Assembly (NCBI GenBank): GCA_902763535.1
Contig: CACWSG010000002.1
Coordinates: 110,415 to 174,414 of the forward strand
Length of the DNA: 64,000 nucleotides
Direction: 5' to 3'
Source of the DNA: an uncultured Pseudomonadota bacterium
GTDB taxonomy: Bacteria; Pseudomonadota; Alphaproteobacteria; RF32; CAG-239
Part shown: one piece after another, positions 8,479 to 17,279 of the stretch
Numbering within the stretch: the first letter of the stretch is position 1
Layout: the number at the start of each line of letters is the position of its first letter
The notes under the pieces: generated by a model
Database searches by the model: none
What the model was told of the DNA's origin: nothing
What the model saw: the letters and a program-made list of their open reading frames with translations, nothing else
Program-made: the position numbers and the translations under genes

Positions 8479-9167
8479 GCAATATTGCTCAACACTTCCC
8501 TAAAATTACTTGGCTCCTTGAAATCTTGAATTGTCTGCGGCAAGTCTTTTTCAATGTTCCACACATCTTCCTTATAGCCGATTGTTTGCGGCAAAAACCG
8601 CCGACAAAAAGCCAACTTGGCCGCCTTCAAATCGGTTGTATCATAACCGATTGTTTGTAACAATTCTTTTTCATCACTATTTTGAACGGCGTATTTAAAC
8701 AATTTATCACCCCACAAACCGATACCTTTATCGGCCAGCTCCTGCCAAAAAAAACATTTTCCCGGATCGGCTTTGCGCGTTGGTGCCACATCTGAATGTC
8801 CGACAATATTTTGCGGCAAAATTTTATATTTTTTTATCAGCCTGCTCAATAGTTCAATCAAAGCATTTTTTTGCCTTTGGCTAAAAGGTTTTTGCCCCAA
8901 AGTCGGCGAAGTCAATTCTATCCCGATTGAACGAGAATTTATATCCGTCTTTCCGCCCCAAGAAGAAATTCCCGCGTGCCATGCCCGATGTTTTTCGCCC
9001 ACCATTTGCACCACTTGCCCGTCTTCACCTATCACATAATGCGAACTGACTCGATGTTTGGTAAACGACTCAACAATATTTTCCGGCGTATGCGCCGTGC
9101 AATGCAACACAATCATTTCTATTTTGCTTTTTCGCTCATCATAAAAAGGCAACAACTTTCTTCGCAT
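8436..9167 (-). CDS. N-acetylmuramoyl-L-alanine amidase, AmpD-like
   Basis: 243 residues, no signal peptide, so probably cytoplasmic and acting on recycled anhydro-muropeptides. Zinc ligands of the Amidase_2 fold are visible: His22 in VLHCTAH, His124 in GHSDVAPTRKADPG and Asp134 ten residues on. After the catalytic domain (1-150) comes a 90-residue tail in which PQTIGY recurs, not part of the standard family. Start is preceded by GAGGAAATAGGG. It is the last gene of a pyk-deoB-pgeF-amidase run, three bases after pgeF. Confidence 0.88.
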   Translation of the reverse strand: MRRKLLPFYDERKSKIEMIVLHCTAHTPENIVESFTKHRVSSHYVIGEDGQVVQMVGEKHRAWHAGISSWGGKTDINSRSIGIELTSPTLGQKPFSQRQKNALIELLSRLIKKYKILPQNIVGHSDVAPTRKADPGKCFFWQELADKGIGLWGDKLFKYAVQNSDEKELLQTIGYDTTDLKAAKLAFCRRFLPQTIGYKEDVWNIEKDLPQTIQDFKEPSNFREVLSNIAQQYEKASKTPCKM

Positions 9168-9170
9168 ACC

Positions 9171-9932
9171 CTATTTCCTCAACACTATTGCCGACATCTG
9201 TGCCGCAAATCCACCGTTTTCTTTAACGATTCCCTGATGGGTAAACCGCCGATAACTATAATATTCCGGCTCATTTTCATAGGTATCATGACCTGATGCC
9301 GTCACATTTTCAATCCCGTAATTTTTTAATTTATCAACACAAAATCTTTCCAAATCAAACAGATAGTGGTCGTTTACTCCTGCCGCAAAATATTTTTCAT
9401 AACTTTTATCTTTTTGCTGAAAAGTCTGATAAAATCCCGCATCAACTTCATACGATTTTTGTGCAATACACGGTCCCACCGCCGCCGCAATATTTTGTTT
9501 TTTTGCTCCCTTTTGCACCATCAAATCAATCGTGTTTTCTATCACACCCTTAAATGCTCCGCGCCAGCCGGCGTGTGCCGCTCCGATTATCCCGCTTTTA
9601 GCATCTTCCAACAAAATCGGCGCACAATCTGCCGTCCGCAAAGCCAAAATAACCTCAGGGCAATCGGTCACTAAACCATCGCCCTCCAATTCCAAACAAC
9701 TGGGTTTATCGACATAAAAAACTTTTGCGCTGACTCCTTGATTCAACAAAACCAAATTTTTTTCGCTCAAACTAAAATATTCCGCGGCAATTTTCAAATT
9801 TTGTCGCCATTCTGCCTCGCTGTCACAACCCTTAGGGCTGATATTCAAACCGGCAAAAACTCCTTGGCTTACTCCGCCCTTACGCCCGAAAAATTGGTGC
9901 TTATTTTGCAAATTCGGAGCAACCCAACTCAT
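9171..9932 (-). CDS. pgeF: Multicopper-like purine nucleoside phosphorylase (YfiH/PgeF)
   Basis: 253 residues from ATG at 9932, whose ATGA overlaps the deoB stop; an ATG six codons earlier is possible. Signature motifs of the family are all present: TADCAP, AAHAGWRGAFKG and VGPCI, which carry the His and Cys zinc ligands. Members cleave purine nucleosides (adenosine, inosine, 5'-methylthioadenosine) or edit peptidoglycan precursors. Being coupled to deoB, a nucleoside catabolic enzyme, fits the nucleosidase role, while the downstream amidase fits the cell-wall role. Confidence 0.9.
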   Translation of the reverse strand: MSWVAPNLQNKHQFFGRKGGVSQGVFAGLNISPKGCDSEAEWRQNLKIAAEYFSLSEKNLVLLNQGVSAKVFYVDKPSCLELEGDGLVTDCPEVILALRTADCAPILLEDAKSGIIGAAHAGWRGAFKGVIENTIDLMVQKGAKKQNIAAAVGPCIAQKSYEVDAGFYQTFQQKDKSYEKYFAAGVNDHYLFDLERFCVDKLKNYGIENVTASGHDTYENEPEYYSYRRFTHQGIVKENGGFAAQMSAIVLRK

Positions 9933-11116
9933 CGAAACGATTCTCCGCATTTAAGCTTCAGCCCCAAAACTTCTGCCACGGTTTGCCCGATATCCGAAAA
10001 AGTTTGGCGCAAGCCGACATCTTGAGGTTTTACCGTTTGCCCAAACATCAAAACCGGTATCTGCTCTCTGGTATGATCGGTTCCCTTGGCTGTCGGATCG
10101 TTTCCGTGATCAGCACAAATAAAAGCCACATCATCTTTTTGCATCAAATTGGCAAATTTGGGTAACATTTTATCAAATTCTTCCAAAGCTTGGGCATAAC
10201 CGATTAAATTGCGCCGATGTCCATACAGCATATCAAAATCCACAAAATTGGTAAAAATCAAACTTCCATCCGGTGCCTCGTTCATGGCTTCAAAAGTTTT
10301 TTCCCACAAAGCCGGATGACCGGACGCCAACTTTTTCTCAACCACGCCCGATCCGGCAAAAATATCGCTGATTTTGCCCACAGCTATAACTTTATGACCA
10401 TTTTCTTTGGCAATATCCAACAATGTCTTATCCAACGGCGGAACTGAATAGTCATGACGATTGCCGGTGCGCACAAACTCTCCGCTTTTTTCTCCGACAA
10501 AAGGACGAGCAATAACTCGAGCTATATTATAAGGCTTAACTTCCTCATAAACAATTTGGCATAAGTCGTATAACTTTTGCAATCCGAAATATTTTTCGTG
10601 TGCCGCTATCTGAAAATTGCTGTCTGCCGAAGTATAGCCGATGGGCATTCCGGTCTTGATATGTTCCTCGCCCAATTCCTGAATAATCACCGTACCGGAC
10701 GCCGCTTTATTGCCTAAAAAACTTTTCACCCCGGCTCGTTTGCAAATTTTTTCCAGCAATTCTTGCGGAAATGATGGATAATCCGGATTAAAATAACCCC
10801 AAGGTTTCAGCACCGGAACTCCGGCAATCTCCCAGTGTCCGGAAGTTGTATCTTTCGCCAAACTAATTTCTTGGCAATGCCCAAATTTTGCGGGCAAATT
10901 TATCTCCGCGCCTTCTTGCGAAAGGCTGCGATTGCTGTTGCTGGCCGCATTAGCTGCTTTAACCAACCCTAATTTTGCCAAATTGGGAATTCGCAAATTC
11001 GGATAATTATCGGCAATATGCCCAAAAGTATCTGCCCCCGCATCACCGAATTTGTCAGCATCCGGCGCTCCGCCGATTCCAAAGGAATCCATCATCAAAA
11101 TTATTGCTCTTGCCAT
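9929..11116 (-). CDS. deoB: Phosphopentomutase
   Basis: 395 residues. Interconverts ribose- or deoxyribose-1-phosphate and the 5-phosphates, feeding nucleoside sugars into the pentose phosphate pathway. The start at 11116 (MARAIILMMDSFGIGGAPDA) fits the family N-terminus and has AAAGG nine bases upstream; the ATG at 11122 is too close to it. Alkaline-phosphatase-superfamily metal motifs are visible: MDSFGIGGAPD, DTTSGHWE, and FICADHGNDPTAKGTDHTRE near the C-terminus. Sits 13 bases after pyk in one operon. Confidence 0.96.
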   Translation of the reverse strand: MARAIILMMDSFGIGGAPDADKFGDAGADTFGHIADNYPNLRIPNLAKLGLVKAANAASNSNRSLSQEGAEINLPAKFGHCQEISLAKDTTSGHWEIAGVPVLKPWGYFNPDYPSFPQELLEKICKRAGVKSFLGNKAASGTVIIQELGEEHIKTGMPIGYTSADSNFQIAAHEKYFGLQKLYDLCQIVYEEVKPYNIARVIARPFVGEKSGEFVRTGNRHDYSVPPLDKTLLDIAKENGHKVIAVGKISDIFAGSGVVEKKLASGHPALWEKTFEAMNEAPDGSLIFTNFVDFDMLYGHRRNLIGYAQALEEFDKMLPKFANLMQKDDVAFICADHGNDPTAKGTDHTREQIPVLMFGQTVKPQDVGLRQTFSDIGQTVAEVLGLKLKCGESFR

Positions 11117-11129
11117 TTTCATCAACCTT

Positions 11130-12554
11130 TTAAGGAATATAAACTGTATGAATCATATTGGTTCTGCCTTTGCAATTCAGCGGAAATCCGGCAGTAATAA
11201 TAATGTGATTGCCGGATTTGGCATAACCGGCTTCTTTGGCATATTTCACCGCACAAGCTTCCACATTGGAAAACTTTTTAAAGCTTTCTTTATTAACTCT
11301 CGGTTTTACACCCCAAACAATCCCCAATTGTCGAGCTATTTTAATATCCGGTGTAAGCGCCAAAATCGGCAAGGCCGGACGTTCGCTGGCAGTTAAAAAG
11401 GTTGTAAAACCTGAAGCCGTATAGCTTATAATTGCGCTGACATTTTTCAAAGAAGACGATATTTCCGACGCTGCAAAAGTTATTGCATCTGCTTCCGTTG
11501 CCATAAAAGGATGTTTGCGCGATGAATTCATCAATTCAAAAAACAGCGGATCTCCTTCGACTTCCCTAACAATTTTGTGCATCATTTTAACCGCCTCTGC
11601 CGGATATTTACCGGCTGCGGTCTCCGCCGACAACATCACTGTATCCGCACCATCATAAACCGCTGTTGCCACATCGGAAACTTCGGCTCTGGTAGGTGTC
11701 GGATAATTTATCATCGATTCCAACATTTGGGTTGCCACAATCACCGGCTTGGCCTGCATTCTGCAAAGTTTAACAATTTTTTTCTGCAAAATCGGTACTG
11801 TCTGTATCGGACACTCAACCCCCAAATCACCGCGGGCAACCATTATTCCGTCAGCTTCTTTTACAATATTATCCAAATCATTTATTGCTGATGGTTTTTC
11901 CAACTTAGCAATAATTCTGACTTTGTTGCCGACCAGTTTACGCAATTCTTTTACATCTTCCACTCTCTGCACAAAAGACAACCCAACCCAATCAACATCA
12001 TGCTTCAGCGCAAATTCGATATCTTTTTTATCCTTTTTTGTAATCGCCGAAATATTGAGGTCCGTATCCGGCAAATTAACACCTTTATGCGAAGAAATGT
12101 AACCGCCGACTTTTACTGTTGTTTCAATTTTATCTTTGCTGCATTTAACAACTTTCAGCTCAATATATCCGTCATTTACCAGCAAAATTTCACCCGGTTT
12201 AACTGCCGAAAAAATCTCTTTATGCGGCAAACAAACTCTTTTTTCATCACCCGGTTTCGGATTCGTATCCAAAACAAATTTTTGCCCGTCTTTCAATAAA
12301 ACCTTTTCTGCGGCAAAATCCCCTACTCGCAGCTTGGGACCTTGCAAATCTGCCAAAATTGTAATCAGCCGACCTTTTTCTTTCTCCAGTTTGCGAATAA
12401 TTTTAATTCGCTGTTCATGTTCTTTGTAAGTTCCATGGCTAAAATTAATACGAAAAGCATCTGCTCCGGCATCAATTAATTTTGCAATTTGTTCCTTTGT
12501 AGCTGAAGAAGGTCCGATTGTTGCCAAAATTTTAGTATGGGTATCTAGAGGCAT
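11130..12554 (-). CDS. pyk: Pyruvate kinase
   Basis: 474 residues, standard length. Converts phosphoenolpyruvate and ADP to pyruvate and ATP. Seen: TKILATIGPSSATKEQI and FRINFSHGTYKEH at the N-terminus, the active-site block IIAKLEKPSAINDLDNI then MVARGDLGVECP, the TQMLESMI and PTRAEVSDVATAVYDGADTVMLSAETAAG segments, and a complete C-terminal allosteric domain. AAGGAG precedes the ATG. First gene of the pyk-deoB-pgeF-amidase operon. Confidence 0.98.
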   Translation of the reverse strand: MPLDTHTKILATIGPSSATKEQIAKLIDAGADAFRINFSHGTYKEHEQRIKIIRKLEKEKGRLITILADLQGPKLRVGDFAAEKVLLKDGQKFVLDTNPKPGDEKRVCLPHKEIFSAVKPGEILLVNDGYIELKVVKCSKDKIETTVKVGGYISSHKGVNLPDTDLNISAITKKDKKDIEFALKHDVDWVGLSFVQRVEDVKELRKLVGNKVRIIAKLEKPSAINDLDNIVKEADGIMVARGDLGVECPIQTVPILQKKIVKLCRMQAKPVIVATQMLESMINYPTPTRAEVSDVATAVYDGADTVMLSAETAAGKYPAEAVKMMHKIVREVEGDPLFFELMNSSRKHPFMATEADAITFAASEISSSLKNVSAIISYTASGFTTFLTASERPALPILALTPDIKIARQLGIVWGVKPRVNKESFKKFSNVEACAVKYAKEAGYAKSGNHIIITAGFPLNCKGRTNMIHTVYIP

Positions 12555-12693
12555 AAAAAACTCCTTTCCTAAAAAAACTATCAGGCTATAATATAATAAA
12601 AATAAGTTAATAAGGGGTTATTTTTCCGCTTGTCAAACCGGATTTTATTTGCTATCTGTTTAGCAATCACAAAAAATTTTAAGGAGATTACAA

Positions 12694-12948
12694 ATGAGCG
12701 AAGAAAAACATGATGTTGGTGGAATTGCAGCTGACCGTTTGCGTTCTTTGGTTGAACGCATTGAGCGTTTGGAAGAAGAAAAAAAAGCCTTATCCGGTGA
12801 CATTCGTGATATTTTTGCTGAGGCCAAATCGGCCGGTTTTGACACCAAAATTATGAAAGCTGTTATAAAATTACGCAAAATGAACGCCGCTGACCGTGAA
12901 GAACAGGAAGCTCTTTTGGATGTTTATCGTCAGGCTTTAGATGTCTAG
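12694..12948 (+). CDS. gapR: GapR family nucleoid-associated protein (DUF2312)
   Basis: 84 residues, the length and pattern of GapR: coiled-coil segment LRSLVERIERLEEEKKALSGDIRDIFAEAKSAGFDTKIMKAVIKLRK. GapR binds overtwisted AT-rich DNA ahead of replication forks and transcription units in alphaproteobacteria. A good AAGGAG precedes the ATG and a strong terminator follows at once, so it is a single-gene unit. TTGTCA at about 12628 with TATCTG 17 bases later is a possible promoter. The family is largely alphaproteobacterial, which supports the host assignment. Confidence 0.93.
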   Translation: MSEEKHDVGGIAADRLRSLVERIERLEEEKKALSGDIRDIFAEAKSAGFDTKIMKAVIKLRKMNAADREEQEALLDVYRQALDV

Positions 12949-12964
12949 ATTTTATTTTTTTTAG

Positions 12965-12995
12965 AAAAAAAGATGCCTCAATGGCATCTTTTTTA
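12965..12995 (+). terminator. Intrinsic terminator, gapR/fliX
   Basis: Stem AAAAAAGATGCC / GGCATCTTTTTT with five-base loop (TCAAT), between the gapR stop and the fliX stop on the opposite strand. A/T tracts on both sides make it bidirectional. Confidence 0.92.
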
Positions 12996-13418
12996 TTATC
13001 TGGTCAATTTAGCCAGTTCTACTTCCACCCTGAGTTCAATCTCACTCAAAATTTCATTTAACCTTTCATCATCACTTTCCACATCGCGTTGTTTCACAAA
13101 ACGCGATATTTCTATCAGTTTATCTTTGGCAATTTCTCCAACCAACAAACCATCGCGAATTTCATCCAATTTATCCAACAAATTCTTGGCTTTTTTTATA
13201 ACTTTATCACGAATTTGCCGCTTTTCTTCATCGGTTATCATTTGGGTGGCAAAAATAGCATCGGCAGATGCCACCGCCGCAGTCGAACGAACACCCTGTG
13301 TTTCGCTATTGTTTCCGATATTCAAATATTGAGCAAAACTTTCACCCGAGCCAATTTTTCTTGTCGATTTGGTTCCGGAAAGTTCTGCACTTTTATTAAT
13401 ATCTTCAACCTTAAACAC
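12996..13418 (-). CDS. fliX: Flagellar assembly regulator FliX
   Basis: 140 residues matching class II flagellar assembly regulator FliX: a disordered Ser/Gly-rich start, then a helical half with KNLLDKLDEIRDGLLVGEI and the highly typical end LNEILSEIELRVEVELAKL. In Caulobacter FliX couples completion of early flagellar structures to FlbD/sigma-54 transcription. No other flagellar gene is adjacent; the flagellin gene lies 51 kb away at the window end. Recognised by pattern only, but the C-terminal block is distinctive. Confidence 0.85.
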   Translation of the reverse strand: MFKVEDINKSAELSGTKSTRKIGSGESFAQYLNIGNNSETQGVRSTAAVASADAIFATQMITDEEKRQIRDKVIKKAKNLLDKLDEIRDGLLVGEIAKDKLIEISRFVKQRDVESDDERLNEILSEIELRVEVELAKLTR

Positions 13419-13432
13419 TTAATCCATCCTTT

Positions 13433-14077
13433 TTAAAAAAATGTCAGCTGAACTGTGTTATCATTATCATTATTACAAGCCGCTAAAGCCTTAGCTGTGC
13501 TGACCGGAAAAATATTATCTCCATGATCTCCCGGAATATAGTGCGAGTCTATAATCGTTGTTTTTCCGGCAACATCACCATTTATAACCATTTGAAAAAT
13601 ATCCGATTTTTGTCTGGTGTACCAGTTAACCTGAGCCAAAGACGAGCAAGCCGTATTTGATAAACCATAAAATATCATCACATACTTAGTGTCATCAGGA
13701 GTTGCCTCTGCTCCTTCTGCCTGTACCAAAGTATAACGGCAAATTTTTACATCTCCGCCGCCTCTGTGATGCAATTTTCCGCCCGAACACATTTGAAAAG
13801 GCGCAAGTTTGTTGTTACAAATGTATGTAGCAACACTGTCCTCACCCTCACAACTTCTGCCGCTAAACAAATCGGAATAATTTCCATTAAAACGATAGCG
13901 ATCGGATATTGATTTTTGCAAATCGCGCGCTTCATTAACAACCATGTTTTGAATAAAAACATTGTGCACGCCGCCGATAAATTTTATTGCTCCCATGCCG
14001 ACCATTCCAATAATTGTCAGCACACCCAACATTTCTACCATGCTCGAACCGCTTTGATTTTGCAGTGTTTTTTTCAT
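13433..14077 (-). CDS. Type IV pilin-like protein
   Basis: 214 residues with a prepilin peptidase motif: QSG cleaved before SSMVEMLGVLTIIGMV, giving Glu at mature position 5, followed by one hydrophobic helix. The rest is a globular region with eight or more Cys (for example GRSCEGED and ICRYTL), suggesting disulphides in the envelope. It carries no pilus-assembly neighbours (no PilB, PilC or PilD here), so it is either a minor pilin or pseudopilin whose machinery is encoded elsewhere. Specific function unknown. Confidence 0.7.
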   Translation of the reverse strand: MKKTLQNQSGSSMVEMLGVLTIIGMVGMGAIKFIGGVHNVFIQNMVVNEARDLQKSISDRYRFNGNYSDLFSGRSCEGEDSVATYICNNKLAPFQMCSGGKLHHRGGGDVKICRYTLVQAEGAEATPDDTKYVMIFYGLSNTACSSLAQVNWYTRQKSDIFQMVINGDVAGKTTIIDSHYIPGDHGDNIFPVSTAKALAACNNDNDNTVQLTFF

Positions 14078-14217
14078 TTAACTCTCCATTTTTTTGAAAG
14101 GTTAACACAAATTTATCTATTAAACAACATTTTGTGTAATTTTTTTCTTTCCTTTTTTTTAATTTAGTATATAGTAATTCTCGTTATTAAACTTAAGTTT
14201 TATAAAAGGAGCTTTTT

Positions 14218-14763
14218 ATGAATAAAAATATTGCTTTATTAGCTGCTGTTTCAGCTATCGCTTTGGCTACTTCTGCCAACGCTTTGGAATTCAGACCTTA
14301 TGTTGGTGCTCAATACAATTTGACCAGCGCCTCTGTTAAAAACATGCCGAATATGGATATGCATTCTTATTCAGTATTTGTTGGTACAGACTACAATCGT
14401 TATTTCGGTACTGAAGTTTTCTATCAAAACTCCAACAAATGGCACAAAGTTGTTAACGATGTAAAAAACAAAGTTGATTTTGAGGCTTATGGCTTAGATG
14501 CTTATGGTTATTTACCCTTGGGTTGCGACCGCGTATTCTCTTTGTTGGGAACTGCTGGTATTGCTAACTATGACTTTGATGGCGATCAAGGCAATGGCAA
14601 AGAAGAAGAAAATGGTTTAGGCTATCGTTTGGGTGCCGGTATGCAATACAACATCACCAACAACATTGCTGTTCGCGGTATCGTTCGTTACATCTGGGCT
14701 GACAAATTGGATGGTTTCGATCACATGATGGAATATTCTTTGGGTGCTAAATACTCTTTCTAA
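14218..14763 (+). CDS. Outer-membrane beta-barrel protein (OmpA/Opa-like)
   Basis: 181 residues with signal peptide 1-22 (ending ATSANA), then EFRPYVGAQYNL and a run of amphipathic strands ending YSLGAKYSF with terminal Phe. Size fits an eight-stranded barrel. It resembles the gene at 7021 in N-terminal design (PYVGA after the signal) but shares little else, so they are at most distant paralogues. AAAGGAG precedes the ATG; TATAGT at about 14170 may be the -10 box. A strong terminator follows. Confidence 0.83.
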   Translation: MNKNIALLAAVSAIALATSANALEFRPYVGAQYNLTSASVKNMPNMDMHSYSVFVGTDYNRYFGTEVFYQNSNKWHKVVNDVKNKVDFEAYGLDAYGYLPLGCDRVFSLLGTAGIANYDFDGDQGNGKEEENGLGYRLGAGMQYNITNNIAVRGIVRYIWADKLDGFDHMMEYSLGAKYSF

Positions 14764-14785
14764 TTCTCAAAGAATTATCATTTAT

Positions 14786-14820
14786 AAAAAGGAAGAGTTT
14801 TTCTCTTCCTTTTTATTTTA
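14786..14820 (+). terminator. Intrinsic terminator after the barrel gene
   Basis: Stem AAAAAGGAAGAG / CTCTTCCTTTTT with five-T loop, then ATTTTA, 22 bases after the stop. Confidence 0.9.
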
Positions 14821-14867
14821 TTTAAATTATATTGTAGAAAGCTAATTTATTTTATGGAGAATTCAAA

Positions 14868-15335
14868 ATGAAAAAATTGTTGCTTTGTTCTTTTTTGATT
14901 ATGTTGGCCGCCTGCTCAAAGTCTGACGATTCGGCTACCAAAATTCAATCCGAAACATCATCTTTGGACAAAGACACGGTTTTTTCTTTTAATGCCGAAA
15001 ATCTCACTTCAGGCTGCGATTCTTCATCCGAAATGATTTGCGCAATCAATACTGCCATAAAATGCACCATCAATCCGGAATTCGTTGACTGTGCCAAGGC
15101 CAAGTCAACCATGCCCGACTTTGTATTTATGCAAGATGAAAGCCTGCAAAGACCAACTTTCCAGTCATATCAGATTGATAAAATTACTCCGCGAGAAGAT
15201 GGTTTGATAGAAGTACGCACCAAAAGCTCTTGCAACGGCAACTGGTTCGGGCTTTGCAATGGTAATATAATCTATGTTATGAAATATGCCGATTCGCAAT
15301 GGATTATAACCGATATGTACGCGGTTGAATTTTAA
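14868..15335 (+). CDS. Small lipoprotein, unknown function
   Basis: 155 residues with a lipobox LAAC (Cys16) after a short hydrophobic leader, so predicted to be lipidated and membrane-anchored. Seven further Cys in the mature part (for example GCDSSSEMICAIN, KCTINPEFVDC, SSCNGNWFGLC) suggest disulphides in the periplasm. AT-rich leader with GGAG upstream of the ATG. Stop overlaps the convergent next gene by three bases. No family recognised. Confidence 0.75.
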   Translation: MKKLLLCSFLIMLAACSKSDDSATKIQSETSSLDKDTVFSFNAENLTSGCDSSSEMICAINTAIKCTINPEFVDCAKAKSTMPDFVFMQDESLQRPTFQSYQIDKITPREDGLIEVRTKSSCNGNWFGLCNGNIIYVMKYADSQWIITDMYAVEF

Positions 15336-15832
15336 TTATCCATACTTTTTTGATAAATTTTATAAAATTCACCCATCTCTTTTGAAGTAATTTGGGTTGG
15401 TGCCGGAGCAGTTACCTCTTTTGGAGTATCGCTGTTCATTTCTGCCAAATCTTTCTCCAACTCCGCATTTTCCGGCATAACGCCATTTTTATAAAACGAT
15501 TCTATATCACGAATATATTCATCATATTTATATTTGTAGGGCGGCGTTTCTCTTATATCAATCAAAGACTTGTTTACTTTACCTACATTAACATTATTTG
15601 CCACAATTTCTTGCTTTGTACCATCAACCTCAGCTTTATCTTCGGTCTCATCTTCTTTCACAACTTCTTTTTCCGGCAGTTTAATCTGTGGCAATTTTTC
15701 CGGCTTATGCAGCTGGCTGCCCTCTGGGATAAAAAAGTTCGGTTCTCTGATTTTTCGTTTATATTGCGCATCAGCCCTGATACTAATCATTACAAAAAAC
15801 AACAGTAAAATTATTATTTTTTTCATTTTCAT
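15332..15832 (-). CDS. Secreted Pro/Lys/Glu-rich protein, unknown function
   Basis: About 166 residues from ATG at 15832 (another ATG two codons later is equally possible; no clear ribosome site). A signal peptide (hydrophobic IIILLLFFVMI, cleavage after RADA) is followed by a low-complexity charged region with KLPQIKLPEKE repeats and a helical C-terminus. Looks like a periplasmic or pilus-accessory linker protein, but no family is recognised. Confidence 0.6.
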   Translation of the reverse strand: MKMKKIIILLLFFVMISIRADAQYKRKIREPNFFIPEGSQLHKPEKLPQIKLPEKEVVKEDETEDKAEVDGTKQEIVANNVNVGKVNKSLIDIRETPPYKYKYDEYIRDIESFYKNGVMPENAELEKDLAEMNSDTPKEVTAPAPTQITSKEMGEFYKIYQKSMDN

Positions 15833-15872
15833 CAACCATAATTTAACCAATACCGACTATAATAATCCTAAC

Positions 15873-16541
15873 ATGAAAAAACTTTTTTTTATATTAACAA
15901 CGATAATTTTTTTCAGCACTGATGTTTTGGCAGACGATTGTTCTGATATCAGTGTAAATCCTGTTATAAGCGTCAGTTACTCTTTTGGAAAACTTTCCGT
16001 TGATAAATCCAAAGATGTTAATGCCATTTCCGAAATTGCCAAGAGTTTTAATTTGGCTGAACATGATACTTTTACCCGCGGCTTGGCTACCGCCAATGTC
16101 AAATATGATATTTCTATTCAAACTGCTGCCCACCCTATCGGTATCAAACAATTTTGTATTGTTCCGGCTAATGTAAAAATATTAATATCACTAGAAAATC
16201 CAACTATTTATCTGGCTAACAACCTGCAAGAGAATTCTTGTGACTATAATATTGTTTTGCGTCACGAAAAAACTCACCAACAAATAAACAAAACAGCTTT
16301 GGAATATTATCTTCCCATCTTCAAAGCATCAGTAACCAATATTGCCAAAAAAATCTCAGCTGTTTCGGTTAATGATATGTCAAAAATTGAAGAAGCAACC
16401 AAAAACCTCACAGAAAATTACAGCAATAAAATTGCTCCTTTTGTTGATTTTATAAAAAACGAAATAGCTAAAGAACAAGCAAAACTCGACAACAAAGCTA
16501 ACTATCAATACGAAGACAATCTCTGCCAAGAAAAAAATTAG
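15873..16541 (+). CDS. Secreted putative Zn protease, DUF922-like
   Basis: 222 residues from ATG at 15873. Upstream in-frame codons to 15570 run antisense through the neighbouring gene and are not credible. Signal peptide 1-20 (ending DVLA). The motif RHEKTHQQ at residues 130-137 matches the HExxH zinc-protease signature and its surroundings resemble DUF922 predicted secreted proteases. No third ligand can be assigned with certainty. Divergently transcribed from the gene at 15332. Confidence 0.65.
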   Translation: MKKLFFILTTIIFFSTDVLADDCSDISVNPVISVSYSFGKLSVDKSKDVNAISEIAKSFNLAEHDTFTRGLATANVKYDISIQTAAHPIGIKQFCIVPANVKILISLENPTIYLANNLQENSCDYNIVLRHEKTHQQINKTALEYYLPIFKASVTNIAKKISAVSVNDMSKIEEATKNLTENYSNKIAPFVDFIKNEIAKEQAKLDNKANYQYEDNLCQEKN

Positions 16542-17215
16542 GCAATTTTCAAAGATAAGATATCATCAAAAAAGCTTTCTATACCCTTATAGGCATAGTC
16601 TATATAATCTTTATCCCCTGAACTGTTATTGTTATAATAAATTTTTACCGTAGTCATTCCCGCTTCTTTAGCAAATTTCAAATTAGAATAACTGTCATCA
16701 ACAAAAATTGCATCATGCGGATCAGCTTTAATCTTTTCACAAAAATCTTTATAAACCTTCACACTTTTGTTCTTTTTAAATACGCCAAAATCTTCAACGG
16801 AATAATACTTATTCTTGAAAAACTCAAATAATCCTATATGTTTCAAAATTTTTTCAGAGGCATATCTGTCACTGGCTGTAAAAATATATTGATCCGCCGG
16901 AATTTTTTTTATTTTATTTATCAAATTATCATAAGGTATAATTTTCTCAACCGGTTTACGAAGATGATAAGCCTTAAATAAATCTTTATTATTAATACCA
17001 TAATCTCTGTAAAAAATTTCACCGCCATCTCTATACATCTTATACGATTTGGTAACCAATTCTTTAGCTTCCTGCACACTCATCTTTAAACCCAAATCAT
17101 AAACCAATGTTTCTGCCATGGTTTTATCTAACAAATCGGAAAATTCTTTGTTCTTACCATATAATGTTTCATCCAAATCATAAATTATCACATTTCTTCC
17201 GAAAACCACTTTCAT
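16538..17215 (-). CDS. HAD-family hydrolase (pyrimidine 5'-nucleotidase-like)
   Basis: 225 residues. HAD motif I IYDLDETLY (Asp13, Asp15), motif II in IFTASDRY, and motif III/IV in FVDDSYSNLKFAKEAGM, with an alpha-helical cap between motifs I and II. The YDLDETLY form and length resemble pyrimidine 5'-nucleotidase/SDT1-type HADs, so a nucleotide or sugar-phosphate phosphatase is likely; the substrate cannot be read. Stop overlaps the convergent protease gene by four bases. Confidence 0.82.
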   Translation of the reverse strand: MKVVFGRNVIIYDLDETLYGKNKEFSDLLDKTMAETLVYDLGLKMSVQEAKELVTKSYKMYRDGGEIFYRDYGINNKDLFKAYHLRKPVEKIIPYDNLINKIKKIPADQYIFTASDRYASEKILKHIGLFEFFKNKYYSVEDFGVFKKNKSVKVYKDFCEKIKADPHDAIFVDDSYSNLKFAKEAGMTTVKIYYNNNSSGDKDYIDYAYKGIESFFDDILSLKIA

Positions 17216-17279
17216 AAACTCCTTTTAGTCTCAAAATACTAGGATACTAGATTATAAAAACAACTAAATCAACTGTTTT

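Noticed and set aside
15570..15872. Upstream extension of the HExxH secreted protein to 323 residues
   Set aside because: It runs antisense through the neighbouring gene and removes the N-terminal signal peptide; ATG at 15873 gives a clean signal sequence.
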